This document shows, piece by piece, positions 43,957 through 52,816 of a DNA stretch of 64,000 nucleotides. The stretch spans positions 1-64,000 of the forward strand of contig NZ_JAIBKA010000003.1 of assembly GCF_022603395.1 (NCBI RefSeq), read 5' to 3'. Every line of letters begins with the position of its first letter. Within the stretch, counting starts at the first letter, position 1. Origin of the DNA: Desulfoferrobacter suflitae. GTDB lineage: Bacteria; Desulfobacterota; Syntrophobacteria; Syntrophobacterales; Syntrophobacteraceae. The position numbers and the translations under genes are program-made. Under the pieces are notes generated by a model. The model saw nothing but the letters and a program-made list of their open reading frames with translations, was not told where the DNA came from and ran no database searches.

Positions 43957-45243
43957 TTATTGGGCCTGCTTAGGCTGACTGCTCGCGCTGGGATCCTCGT
44001 TTACGGTTTTCGAGTCGACCGGGACGGTGCTGGTGGGCGGCACCTGATCCACGTCCTTGTAAATGGATTCGCTGCCGCTCTGCGGATTGTCCAAAGGAAC
44101 GACCCGTACGGGCATGCCCGGTCGCACCTTCATCACGCCTTCGACAATCAACCGTTCTCCGGCGGAAAGCCCGGACGTGACCAGCCATTGGTTGCCGATG
44201 GCCCGATCCAGAGTGAGCGTCCGCTGCTCGACCTTGTCGGTGTCATCCACCACTAAAGCGATCGCCTCCCCCTTGGAATTGCGGCTCACCCCCTGTTGCG
44301 CCACCAGGATGGCTTGTTCGGCGATGCCTTCCTGGATAACGGCCCGCACAAACATGCCGGGCAGGAGCAAGTGATCCGGATTGGGGACTACAATGCGCAC
44401 CGTATACGAGCCCGTTGCCGGGTCCACCGTCACCTCGCGGAATTGCAGCTGGCCCTCCAGTTGATACCGAGTTCCGTCCTCCAGCAGAATGCGTACCGTT
44501 TTTCCGTTCTCTCCATCTGCGCTGAGTCGTCCCGTTTCCAGGTTGCGCTTGAGGCGCAGCAGTTCGGCTGACGACTGGGTTACGTCCACGTAGATGGGAT
44601 CGAGCTGCTGAATGGTCGCCAGAGACGCCGCTTGATACGCTGTCACCAGCGCCCCGTCGGTTACGCTGGAGCGGCCGATGCGCCCTGAAATGGGAGCGAG
44701 GACCTTGGTGTAGCCCAGGTTGATGCGAGCTGCCTCCACCTGCGTTTTCCAGTATTCTATCTCGGCTTTCGCCTGATCTACCGCGGCCGCAGCATCGTCA
44801 TAGTCCTGTCGGCTGACTGCCTTATCCGTGAGTAATTCCTTGTAGCGTTGCGCTCTCAATCGAATCGAAGGCAGGTTGGCCCGGGCTTTGCCAAGTGAAG
44901 CCCGGGCGGAATCCAGGGCTACCTGAAAGGGAGCGGGATCGATCTGGTAGAGCAATTGGCCGGCTTCCACATCGGAACCTTCCCGAAACAGGCGTTTCTG
45001 GATGATGCCGTTCACCTGCGGCCGGATTTCCGCTACCCGATAGGGGGATGTACGGCCCGGCAGCTCGGTGGTCAGTTCAACCCGTTGGGCTGCGATGGTC
45101 ACTGCGGCTACTTCGGGAAGCGGGGGCGGTCCCGGCTGCTGCCCGTGGCCGTTGTCGCAGCCGGCAATAAACAGCAGACCCGTCAGGGCCGCCAGCACCA
45201 TTATCCCCGGTAATGATTCACAACCTTTCTTGTTCCGCTGCAT
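43957..45243 (-). CDS. RND efflux periplasmic adaptor (AcrA/MexA type)
   Basis: A 428-residue lipoprotein from the ATG at 45243 (GGAGG upstream). The lipobox is GLLFIAGCDNG. The lipoyl halves (AEIRPQVNGIIQKRLFREGS and NLGYTKVLAPISGRIGRSSV), an alpha-hairpin (about 105-170) and the beta-barrel domain (DPIYVDVTQSSAELLRLKRN) are all seen. It links pump and outer-membrane channel. The C-terminal 40 residues are proline- and serine-rich and longer than in AcrA. It is 164 bases downstream of the TetR gene. Confidence 0.93.
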   Translation of the reverse strand: MQRNKKGCESLPGIMVLAALTGLLFIAGCDNGHGQQPGPPPLPEVAAVTIAAQRVELTTELPGRTSPYRVAEIRPQVNGIIQKRLFREGSDVEAGQLLYQIDPAPFQVALDSARASLGKARANLPSIRLRAQRYKELLTDKAVSRQDYDDAAAAVDQAKAEIEYWKTQVEAARINLGYTKVLAPISGRIGRSSVTDGALVTAYQAASLATIQQLDPIYVDVTQSSAELLRLKRNLETGRLSADGENGKTVRILLEDGTRYQLEGQLQFREVTVDPATGSYTVRIVVPNPDHLLLPGMFVRAVIQEGIAEQAILVAQQGVSRNSKGEAIALVVDDTDKVEQRTLTLDRAIGNQWLVTSGLSAGERLIVEGVMKVRPGMPVRVVPLDNPQSGSESIYKDVDQVPPTSTVPVDSKTVNEDPSASSQPKQAQ

Positions 45244-45410
45244 CAAAGTCCTCCAAATGGGTCATGTAAGAATTCGGAATCCGTGATTCAGAATTCGAAA
45301 TGGAGACAGGTGAGTATGAAAAATATTTCAAGATGTCTCATAGTGCTTTGTCATCCACTAGCTCGTGGAGTCGGTGAGAGTGCATGAAGCGGGACGTTGC
45401 ACGCACCTCA

Positions 45411-46034
45411 TCACAATTCAATCAGCCCCTTGAAGAAGATATTCAAAATAGTGTCCGGGTTTTCCGGATAAGGGTGGCGTTCGGGCTGGTCGAGCCACAG
45501 CAGCAGGAAAGCGTCCAGAGTGCTGTCCAGAGCAACGGCCATATCAAAAGGGTCGGCGATGGCTTTGAACCGTTGCTTTCGAATACCTCTCGCGAAAATG
45601 GCGGCCAGTCTCTGTAAAAAGGCGTAATAGCGCTTGCGCAGCTCTTCATCCAGTCCAGCCTTGATGTTGAAGCTTGCCCCTCTGCGTTCGGCAAGCAACA
45701 GACGAACGAAGGGCAGGTTTGCGCGAAACCGTTCGCCCTTGGAACGGATGTAGCTGCGCAGTTGTTCGATCTCATCATGGGGTTGTTCTATGGCTTGCGT
45801 GACGGCATCTTCAAACTTGTCGCACTGATCCAGTACCAGCGCCTTGTAGAGGTCCTCTTTGTTCTCGAAAAACTTGTACAGCGTTCCGATGGCAAACTCA
45901 GATCTGCCGGCGATCTCGTGCATGGAGACATTGTGGTAGCCCCGTTCGGAAAAGAGCTCGAGGGCCGCTGCGAGCATTTCCCGACGCTGCCTCGACTTCT
46001 CTCGCTCGCGCCTGGTCGGCTTGGTATCTTTCAT
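45411..46034 (-). CDS. TetR-family repressor of the RND operon
   Basis: A 207-residue regulator. I prefer the ATG at 46034 because the earlier in-frame ATG (46079) falls inside the operator. The helix-turn-helix is ALELFSERGYHNVSMHEIAG RS followed by AIGTLYKFFENKEDLY, standard for the family. The C-terminal ligand domain is divergent. It lies just upstream of the efflux operon on the same strand, so it probably controls both itself and the pump. Confidence 0.9.
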   Translation of the reverse strand: MKDTKPTRREREKSRQRREMLAAALELFSERGYHNVSMHEIAGRSEFAIGTLYKFFENKEDLYKALVLDQCDKFEDAVTQAIEQPHDEIEQLRSYIRSKGERFRANLPFVRLLLAERRGASFNIKAGLDEELRKRYYAFLQRLAAIFARGIRKQRFKAIADPFDMAVALDSTLDAFLLLWLDQPERHPYPENPDTILNIFFKGLIEL

Positions 46035-46071
46035 TGCTTGCTCTTTGGTTGAAGGGTGCGTTTGTGAATGG

Positions 46072-46108
46072 GACGTCATTATTTAGAATATGACGTCATA
46101 CTTTTCAA
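46072..46108 (-). promoter_or_regulatory. Promoter and palindromic operator of the TetR gene
   Basis: On the minus strand TTGAAA (46103-46108) and TAAATA (46080-46085) are 17 bases apart. Two copies of GACGTC (46072-46077 and 46092-46097) form an inverted pair GACGTCAT-N10-ATGACGTC that covers the -10 region. The upstream half is itself a perfect palindrome, TATGACGTCATA (46089-46100). Confidence 0.7.
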
Positions 46109-46418
46109 GCTAAATTTTGGCACAGATCACCAATTCGGTTTAACCATGCAGGTCACACGCGCCGGCAGACGCCATTTAAGTGCACTACCGGCGCGCCGGA
46201 AGAAACCAGAACGACGGTTCCCGGTTGGCTTTTGGGTGTTTGCTGAACGTGGACAATCCGCAAAAAAGCGGATTCAGGCGGCATCAAAGCAGTTATGGAC
46301 AGATTACGGCCGTGGTGCTATGGAAGGAGATAAGGGGAAAAGAGAGCCTGCCGGCGGGCAGGACTCACTGCGAGGGGGGGACAGGGAGTGATCTGGGATT
46401 CGCGAAAGGGGATGGTGT
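46109..46418. other. Intergenic stretch between divergent tetR and acyl-CoA synthetase genes
   Basis: No gene is supported. A small hairpin AATCCGC-AAAAAA-GCGGATT lies at 46256-46275. Confidence 0.4.
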
Positions 46419-48515
46419 ATGCACAAGCTGTTTTCTCCTCAATCGGTGGTTGTGATCGGAGTCTCCGAGTCGGAAGACAATCTTGGAAGAAACATTTTAA
46501 GCAACCTTGTGCGTTTCGGATATCAGGGGAAGATTTATGCTGTGGGGCCCCGTGGCGGCCAGGTGCTGGGCATACCGATACTCCAATCTGTGGACGACCT
46601 GGCGGAGCCGGTGGAGCTGGCCGTGCTCCTCACCCCGGCGCGGTTCATCCCGGATATTCTGGCCCAGTGCGGCGCGAAGGGTATCCGCCGGGCGGTGGTG
46701 GAATCCGGCGGATTTCGCGAACTCGGCCCGCACGGGCAGACGCTCGAAGATCAGCTGCTGGAAATCTCTGCCCGTTTTGGCCTCTCCTTTGTGGGTCCCA
46801 ACTGTATAGGCGTCATTCACACCAAAACGGGAATCTACACGCCGTTCATTGCGTTGCCCAAACCCTACAAGCAGGGCAGGGCGAGTGTCTTTGCCCAAAG
46901 CGGCGGGGTGGGACTGACCCTGGGCGAGCGGTTGAGCTCTTCGGGCATCGGGGTGAACAAGCTCGTCAGCATGGGAAACAAGCTCAGTCTGGATGAGACC
47001 GATTTTCTACAATTTCTTGTGGATGACCCGGATACTCAAATCATCTTTTTTTATCTGGAAGACTTCAAGCGCGGGCGCCAATTCGCCGAGGCGGCCCGCG
47101 GCAGTGCCAAGCCCATTCTTTTGTTGAAGTCCAATACCAGCCCTCTCAGCCAGGCCATCGCCCAGTCTCATACGGCGGCTCTTGCCGGCGACGACCAGGT
47201 GGTGGATGCGGTCTGTAAGGAAGTGGGCGTTATGCGGGTGCGCTCGGTTGCGGAGGTCATCAATGCCATGCGCGGTTTTTCCATGCCGCCGCTGCAGGGC
47301 GGGAACCTCGCCGTTGTTTCCCGTTCGGGGGGCCATGCAGTGGTGGCGGCCGATGCCTGCGCCCGCCGCGGTTTTCATCTTCCCCCGCTGCGCGAAGAGC
47401 TGCTGGAAGCGGTCCGCCGGAAGCTCAGGGCCGGCGTGATCCGCCTCGGCAATCCCATGGACCTCGGCGACCTCTACGACATGCCCTTTAATTTCGACGT
47501 GGTGAAAAGTGTTTTGCGCCAGGAGGATATTCACGGGGTTATTTTCATCCATGTCACCCATATGACCGTCGAGCGGGAAGCTTCCAGGAAACTGCTGCAG
47601 GATTTGTGGGAACTGTCTTGGCAGTATGGGAAGCCTGTGGCCATGGTTGTAGAAATTCCTTTTGAAGAGCGGGTTTTCCTCTTGCAAACGGCCGATTTCC
47701 CGTTTTTCTCGGAACCGGGTGAAGCCGTGGAAGCACTGTGGTGTCAGTGGCAGCAGGCAAAACATGCTGCCCGGCGGACCGGTCCGCCGCCGTCGGCACC
47801 TTCTCCATCCTGGCGGGAACAAACGGTTGCCTGGCTGAGCGGTTTGAAATCCAAGAATCGTCAGCCTCTATTGCACGAAGCCCTGGAGCTTATGGACCGG
47901 ATCGACATCCCCACAGCTCCCTGGAAGATGGTCACGGATCTTTCGAGTGCCCGCGAGGCAGCTCGCACCATGGGCTTTCCGGTGGCTCTCAAGGCGGTTG
48001 CGCCGTCCCTGCTGCACAAGTCGGAAAAGAGTGCAATCGCCCTGAACATAGCCGGTGACGGGGAGCTCGATAGGCATTGGTCCAGGCTCAACGCTCTCGC
48101 CGGTGACGTCGAGGGAGTGGTGGTGCAGAAGATGGTTTTTGCTTCCCGGGAGCTGATCATCGGTGCAAAGAGGGATCCCTCGTTCGGACCGCTGGTGCTG
48201 GTCGGATTCGGGGGTATTGTGGTGGAAGTCCTCAAAGACGTCAGCATGCGCCTTGCTCCCATCGGGGCTGAAGCGGCGATGCAAATGCTGAGAGAGCTGT
48301 CGGGAGCGCGCATACTCGAGGCCTTTCGCGGCATGCACCAGGCAGACCTCGATGGCGCAGCCCGCATCCTGGTCACCATTTCGCAGCTGATGCACCAAGT
48401 TCCTTTCCTAAGTGAGCTGGATTTGAATCCGGTGAGCCTCGATGATGCGGGAAAGGGAGCCGTTGCCCTCGATGCCCGCCTGTTGTTTACACCCGGCGAG
48501 ATTTCGCGCGCCTGA
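46419..48515 (+). CDS. NDP-forming acyl-CoA synthetase (acetate-CoA ligase family), copy 1
   Basis: A 698-residue fused enzyme. The CoA-binding domain starts with SVVVIGVSESEDNLGRNILS. The succinyl-CoA-synthetase-like domain has FVGPNCIGVIHTKTG, QSGGVGLTLGE and the phospho-histidine in QSHTAALAGDDQVVD. The C-terminal ATP-grasp domain has FPVALKAVAPSLLHKSE and LVLVGFGGIVVEVLKDVSMR. It converts an acyl-CoA, phosphate and ADP into the acid, CoA and ATP, or the reverse. The acyl group is not predictable. A homologue lies at 56057-58111. Confidence 0.9.
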   Translation: MHKLFSPQSVVVIGVSESEDNLGRNILSNLVRFGYQGKIYAVGPRGGQVLGIPILQSVDDLAEPVELAVLLTPARFIPDILAQCGAKGIRRAVVESGGFRELGPHGQTLEDQLLEISARFGLSFVGPNCIGVIHTKTGIYTPFIALPKPYKQGRASVFAQSGGVGLTLGERLSSSGIGVNKLVSMGNKLSLDETDFLQFLVDDPDTQIIFFYLEDFKRGRQFAEAARGSAKPILLLKSNTSPLSQAIAQSHTAALAGDDQVVDAVCKEVGVMRVRSVAEVINAMRGFSMPPLQGGNLAVVSRSGGHAVVAADACARRGFHLPPLREELLEAVRRKLRAGVIRLGNPMDLGDLYDMPFNFDVVKSVLRQEDIHGVIFIHVTHMTVEREASRKLLQDLWELSWQYGKPVAMVVEIPFEERVFLLQTADFPFFSEPGEAVEALWCQWQQAKHAARRTGPPPSAPSPSWREQTVAWLSGLKSKNRQPLLHEALELMDRIDIPTAPWKMVTDLSSAREAARTMGFPVALKAVAPSLLHKSEKSAIALNIAGDGELDRHWSRLNALAGDVEGVVVQKMVFASRELIIGAKRDPSFGPLVLVGFGGIVVEVLKDVSMRLAPIGAEAAMQMLRELSGARILEAFRGMHQADLDGAARILVTISQLMHQVPFLSELDLNPVSLDDAGKGAVALDARLLFTPGEISRA

Positions 48516-48636
48516 GCCTGTCGTGACCCGTCTCAAGCGCATCTCTGCCGGCCTGGACCACCACTTTGTTTGGCGGTGACGTTGATCCCGTGCAAGTTAT
48601 AGCGGTGACGCATTGTCATTTTTTGCAGGTCTTGTT

Positions 48637-48674
48637 GATGTGTTTCGTCACGCGCAACGCGTGACTCAACCCAA
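48637..48674. repeat. REP-like palindrome upstream of the diiron protein gene
   Basis: TGTTTCGTCACGC-GCAA-C GCGTGACTCAACC is an imperfect palindrome built on GTTTCGTCACG/CGTGACxxAAC. It is related to the more perfect copy at 49852-49889 on the other side of the same gene. Confidence 0.55.
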
Positions 48675-48782
48675 CCAAAAACATTATCTTGGAAGCTATA
48701 GTGAAGATGGCTGAACGGAGACAGGCATCGCTGCGTTTTTTGCAGTGAGATGAACAATGCTTCGAAAGCACGGAGGAAGGCA

Positions 48783-49697
48783 ATGCAGGCATTTGATTAT
48801 GCGAAGTGTATCGAGATTTCAAAGCGGGTCCGCTGGGACATCGACAAAGATCTGATGCGCGGGCGCGACTTTGATTTTTCCCAGAAATTCCTTCCCGACG
48901 GCATCTCCAGGGTGGATCGACTGAATTTGCGCAGCGATGATTCGCGCAGACTGTTGAGTCAGATCCAGGGCAGAACGTACGCCAACATGTTCGGCTTTGT
49001 GGAGCGCTTTATAACCGCAAAAATACTTGAACTGACCCGCGATCACTGGATGGGTGACCAGGTGGCGCTGGAAGCACTGGTACGCTTCAGCGACGAGGAA
49101 ATAAAGCACCAGGAGTTGTTTCGCCGCATTGAGAAGATGATGGCTGCCGGCATGCCCGAGGGTTACCGTTTTTTGCCGGACCCGAACGGAGTTGCGTTCG
49201 CCGTGTTGAGCAAATCAACCTGGGCGGTTTTGGCTCTGATTCTCCAAATTGAACTGTTCACACAGGAACACTACAAGCAAAGCATCGAACCCGACGAAAA
49301 TCTTTCTCAGTTATACAAAGACATTTTCCTGTTTCACTGGAAGGAAGAAACCACGCACGCCATCATGGATGAACTCGAATGGCCGCGGGAGGACAGGAAG
49401 CTCACTTCCGAGCAGAGGGACACGGCGGTAGACGAGCTCATTGAGCTGGTGGTGGATGTGGATGGCATTCTGCAAGCTCAAAGCAGGGCCGACGTGGATT
49501 ATTTTCGGCAAATCTGTCAAGAATCGCTTGATGACAGGCAAATCGAGAACATCACCGGCGGTGTTCTTGCTGCCTATCGTTGGCAGTACATCTTTTCGGG
49601 AACCAGTCACCCGCGTTTTCAGGCGGCTTTGGGCAACCTCATCACAGCGGAGCAGGGAGAGCGCATCAAAGGCGCTCTGGAGACCTTGAAACCCTAA
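48783..49697 (+). CDS. Ferritin-like diiron protein, unknown substrate
   Basis: A 304-residue helical protein. The ATG at 48783 follows GGAGGAAGG. An ATG at 48750 is less likely. Two ExxH motifs stand in helices (EEIKHQ, Glu106 and His109; KEETTH, Glu189 and His192), with further glutamates at about 74 (FVERF) and 157 (QIELF). Six ligands of this kind build a carboxylate-bridged diiron site, as in AurF-like N-oxygenases and acyl-ACP desaturases. The overall length fits the AurF/ferritin-like group. No reductase partner is adjacent. In an anaerobe it may deal with oxygen or peroxide rather than hydroxylate a substrate. Confidence 0.65.
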   Translation: MQAFDYAKCIEISKRVRWDIDKDLMRGRDFDFSQKFLPDGISRVDRLNLRSDDSRRLLSQIQGRTYANMFGFVERFITAKILELTRDHWMGDQVALEALVRFSDEEIKHQELFRRIEKMMAAGMPEGYRFLPDPNGVAFAVLSKSTWAVLALILQIELFTQEHYKQSIEPDENLSQLYKDIFLFHWKEETTHAIMDELEWPREDRKLTSEQRDTAVDELIELVVDVDGILQAQSRADVDYFRQICQESLDDRQIENITGGVLAAYRWQYIFSGTSHPRFQAALGNLITAEQGERIKGALETLKP

Positions 49698-49851
49698 CCG
49701 TTCACCATACAGCCTTTTATGAACCGCAAGGCGCAAGGAACGCCGAGGTTCTATCCTTGGGGGGCTCTTTGCGTGTCGGTCGGTTCTGAAATCCCTTGTG
49801 ATTCTATACTTGTTAAGGGAAAAACCATGCATTTCTATGCCGTCAGTTACT

Positions 49852-49889
49852 GATGGGTTTCGTCACCCTTGGGCGTGACGAAACCCATC
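49852..49889. repeat. Perfect 15-bp REP-like palindrome
   Basis: GATGGGTTTCGTCAC and GTGACGAAACCCATC enclose an 8-base loop. It stands after the diiron protein gene and before the Kor operon. It could act as a terminator, but no T-run follows. Confidence 0.65.
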
Positions 49890-49968
49890 AACAAGGCCTG
49901 CAAATGCTCCTGCTAAATGAAGTTATGGTCCGTCCATAACCAACACAGGTCGAGAAAGGATTGGTTTC

Positions 49969-50190
49969 ATGGCAAAGTTAAAGCTCAAGGCTCACCATAT
50001 CGATCGTGACTGGTGCAAGGGTTGCGGCATTTGCGTTCGATTTTGTCCTAAACACGTCTTGCAGCTGGACGACCGGGAGAAAGCGTATGCGGCACATCCG
50101 GAGAAATGTATTGGCTGCAGACTGTGCGAAATGCGATGCCCGGATCTGAGCATCACCGTCGAGACTGAAGAGGAAGGAGAGAAGAGTTGA
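49969..50190 (+). CDS. korD: 2-oxoacid:ferredoxin oxidoreductase, ferredoxin-like delta subunit
   Basis: A 73-residue ferredoxin with two 4Fe-4S motifs, CKGCGICVRFCP and CIGCRLCEMRCP. It is the first gene of a four-gene operon and passes electrons from the catalytic subunits to ferredoxin. The gene ends one base before the alpha subunit starts. The basic N-terminus (MAKLKLKAHHIDRDW) is typical of KorD/VorD. Confidence 0.88.
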   Translation: MAKLKLKAHHIDRDWCKGCGICVRFCPKHVLQLDDREKAYAAHPEKCIGCRLCEMRCPDLSITVETEEEGEKS

Positions 50191-50191
50191 C

Positions 50192-51340
50192 ATGAACCCA
50201 AAAATACACTTTCTGCAAGGCAACGAGGCCTGCGTTGAAGCTGCCCTGTATGCCGGAGTACAGTTTTATGCGGGCTATCCCATCACGCCATCAACCGAGA
50301 TCGCGGAGCATATGGCGTATCGTCTGCCACAAAAGGGCGGCAAGTTCATCCAGATGGAAGACGAAATTGCATCGATTTGTGCCATCATCGGTGCCTCTTT
50401 GACCGGACACAAAGTGATGACCGCCACCAGCGGTCCTGGTTTTTCGCTGATGCAGGAGGGGCTCGGCTATGCCATCATGGCGGAAATCCCTTGTGTGATC
50501 GTGAACGTACAGCGTGGCGGACCATCCACCGGCCTTCCCACCGGACCGAGTCAGGGGGACATCTATCAGGCTCGTTGGGGAACCCATGGCGACCACGCCA
50601 TCATCGCCCTCACCGCATCCAATCATCAGGATATCTTCGAGATCACGGTGCAGGCCTTCAATATGGCGGAGACGTATCGGACTCCGGTGATTTTGCTGTT
50701 CGATGAAGTGATCGGCCATATGCGCGAGCGGCTCATTATGCCGGAAGAGGGCGAAATTCCGGTAGTCGACCGATTGCGCACGTCCGTCAAAGCCGGTGTC
50801 GATTATCACCCTTACCTTCCGCGCGAAGACGGGCGCCTGCCCATGTCGGACTTTGGCGGAGAACATCGCTACAATGTCACAGGGTTGTTTCACGATATGT
50901 GGGGATTCCCTTCGGACAATCCCGCTGTGGTTCATGGACTGCTGCGTCACCTGGTGGATAAGATCAGGAACAATGTGCAGGCGATCACGCGCTACAAAGA
51001 GTATCACCTGGAGGATGCCCAGACTATCTTGATTTCCTATGGATGCTCCGCGCGCTCCGCACTGCATGTCGTGCAAAACAGGCGCGCCCGGGGAGAACGG
51101 TTGGGGCTTCTCGAACTGCAATCCCTGTGGCCGTTTCCCTACAGCCTGGTGGAAGAAAAATGTGCCGAGGCTCGTCACATTGTCGTGGTTGAAATGAATA
51201 TGGGGCAGGTTGTTCGTGCGGTAAAGCGCGCCGTGTACAATCCCGAGCGAGTCGTGCTGGCGAACAGGATCGATGGGAGTTTCATAACGCCAACCGATAT
51301 CAAAAACATTTTGCGGCTCATTCAGGGAAAGGGAGTATAG
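50192..51340 (+). CDS. korA: 2-oxoacid:ferredoxin oxidoreductase alpha subunit (KorA/VorB type)
   Basis: A 382-residue subunit. Domain I opens with GNEACVEAALYAGVQFYAGY, continues with PITPSTEIAEHMA and QMEDEIASICAIIGASLTGH, and includes TSGPGFSLMQEGLGY. Domain II with PVILLFDEVIGHMRE follows. This subunit binds the substrate and CoA side of the active site. The order delta, alpha, beta, gamma is that of 2-oxoglutarate (Kor) or branched-chain (Vor) enzymes. The substrate cannot be separated further by eye. Confidence 0.88.
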   Translation: MNPKIHFLQGNEACVEAALYAGVQFYAGYPITPSTEIAEHMAYRLPQKGGKFIQMEDEIASICAIIGASLTGHKVMTATSGPGFSLMQEGLGYAIMAEIPCVIVNVQRGGPSTGLPTGPSQGDIYQARWGTHGDHAIIALTASNHQDIFEITVQAFNMAETYRTPVILLFDEVIGHMRERLIMPEEGEIPVVDRLRTSVKAGVDYHPYLPREDGRLPMSDFGGEHRYNVTGLFHDMWGFPSDNPAVVHGLLRHLVDKIRNNVQAITRYKEYHLEDAQTILISYGCSARSALHVVQNRRARGERLGLLELQSLWPFPYSLVEEKCAEARHIVVVEMNMGQVVRAVKRAVYNPERVVLANRIDGSFITPTDIKNILRLIQGKGV

Positions 51341-51343
51341 GTT

Positions 51344-52153
51344 ATGGCATCGGTTAAGGAATATATACGCGAGCGGTTCTTCCCGCACATTTGGTGCCCG
51401 GGATGCGGTCACGGTACCGTGCTGAAAAGCTTAATCACGGCGGTGGATCAACTGGGGCTGAGCAAAAATGATATTGTCATGGTTTCCGGAATCGGCTGCT
51501 CGTCGCGCATTGCGGGTTACGTGGACTTTCACACGCTGCATACCCTGCATGGCCGGGCGTTGGCGTTTGCCACCGGAGTCAAGCTTAGCAAACCGCAACT
51601 GAGGGTGATGGTGCCCATGGGAGACGGCGATGCTTTGGCCATCGGCGGAAATCATTTTATCCATGCAGCACGGCGCAACATTGCCATGACCGCCATAGTG
51701 ATGAACAATCGAATTTATGGCATGACCGGCGGGCAATTTTCCCCCTTGTCGGGGTACGGCAAGGCGGCCACCACTGCTCCGTACGGCAATATCGACCACG
51801 ATTTCGACGTGGTTCAACTGGCCAAGGCGGCAGGGGCGTCTTTTGTGGCTCGCACCACCACCTACCACGCTCCCCAGATGGTCGAAATACTGAAGCAGGC
51901 CTTCACCCATAAGGGCTTTGCCGTTGTAGAAATCCTCACCCAGTGTCCTACCTACTTTGGCCGCAAGAACAAAATGGGAGAGGCCCCGGACATGCTCGAA
52001 TGGTTTAAGGAGAATACCACGCCGATCGGGTCTCAGGCGAAGCAAAAGAATCCCTCTCTGATTGAGCGGGGTGTATTTGTTGCCGAAGAAAAGGCGGAAT
52101 ACTGCACAGAATATGAAAAAGTTGTGGAAAGAGCAATGAAGGGGCGTGAGTGA
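51344..52153 (+). CDS. korB: 2-oxoacid:ferredoxin oxidoreductase beta subunit (TPP-binding)
   Basis: A 269-residue subunit with the cysteine motif WCPGCGHGTVLKSL and the thiamine-diphosphate motif MVPMGDGDALAIGGNHFIHA, closed by NNRIYGMTGGQFSP. It binds thiamine diphosphate and carries out decarboxylation to acyl-CoA. It follows the alpha subunit by three bases and overlaps the gamma subunit by one (TGATG). Confidence 0.9.
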   Translation: MASVKEYIRERFFPHIWCPGCGHGTVLKSLITAVDQLGLSKNDIVMVSGIGCSSRIAGYVDFHTLHTLHGRALAFATGVKLSKPQLRVMVPMGDGDALAIGGNHFIHAARRNIAMTAIVMNNRIYGMTGGQFSPLSGYGKAATTAPYGNIDHDFDVVQLAKAAGASFVARTTTYHAPQMVEILKQAFTHKGFAVVEILTQCPTYFGRKNKMGEAPDMLEWFKENTTPIGSQAKQKNPSLIERGVFVAEEKAEYCTEYEKVVERAMKGRE

Positions 52154-52698
52154 TGGAGAGATGCAGATTGGTTTTTTCAGGTTCGGGGGGGCAGGGAGTC
52201 ATTACGGCCGCCATCATCCTGGCAGAAGCGGCCGTCCTGTATGAAAATCTCATGGCCACGCAAACACAGGCCTACGGACCCGAAGCCCGAGGCGGCGCAA
52301 CCCGGTCCGACGTGATCATTTCCGATGCTCCGATCTATTTCCCCAAGGTGACGCAGCCGAATGTTCTCGTCTGTCTTACTCAGGCGGCTTACAACAAATT
52401 CTACGGCATCATCCGGCCGGGCGGTCTGCTGTTGAGCGACTCCAAGTACGTGCAGATGGAAACCAGGGTGGATGCCAGGCAGGTGCAGTTGCCCATGTAT
52501 CAATCGGTCATGGATCAGATCGGCAAGCCGATCGTATTCAACATCTGCATGCTGGGAGCGGTACTCGGTCTCACCCAGGTCATCCAACCCGAAGCGGTTA
52601 TGAAAGCGCTCGGGACTCGCATACCCGCGGGATTTCTCGATCTGAACCGGAAGGCTCTGGACCTTGGCATGAAGCTGGCCCTTCAGGTCAACGTGTGA
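52153..52698 (+). CDS. korC: 2-oxoacid:ferredoxin oxidoreductase gamma subunit
   Basis: A 181-residue subunit with FSGSGGQGVITAAIILAEAA, TQTQAYGPEARGGATRSDVI and IPAGFLDLNRKALDLGMKLA. These are the conserved blocks of the gamma domain, which binds CoA. It completes the DABC operon. The reaction is 2-oxoacid + CoA + oxidised ferredoxin to acyl-CoA + CO2 + reduced ferredoxin, or the reverse. Confidence 0.9.
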   Translation: MERCRLVFSGSGGQGVITAAIILAEAAVLYENLMATQTQAYGPEARGGATRSDVIISDAPIYFPKVTQPNVLVCLTQAAYNKFYGIIRPGGLLLSDSKYVQMETRVDARQVQLPMYQSVMDQIGKPIVFNICMLGAVLGLTQVIQPEAVMKALGTRIPAGFLDLNRKALDLGMKLALQVNV

Positions 52699-52816
52699 AG
52701 TTGACACCCCTGCGCAGCATCTCGCTTGCGGTTCTTATTCGAATGGCCGGGTGAGTGGAGCGGTGCGCGCCCATGCGAGCGCAGGTGCCTGGCCGCAGGG
52801 GTTCGAGTCCGACCCT

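Noticed and set aside
52740-52815. Possible tRNA gene between korC and the crotonase gene (GGGGTTCGAGTCC looks like a T-loop)
   Set aside because: The T stem does not pair beyond two bases and no anticodon stem with a 7-base loop can be formed. At most it is a chance match or a very decayed copy.
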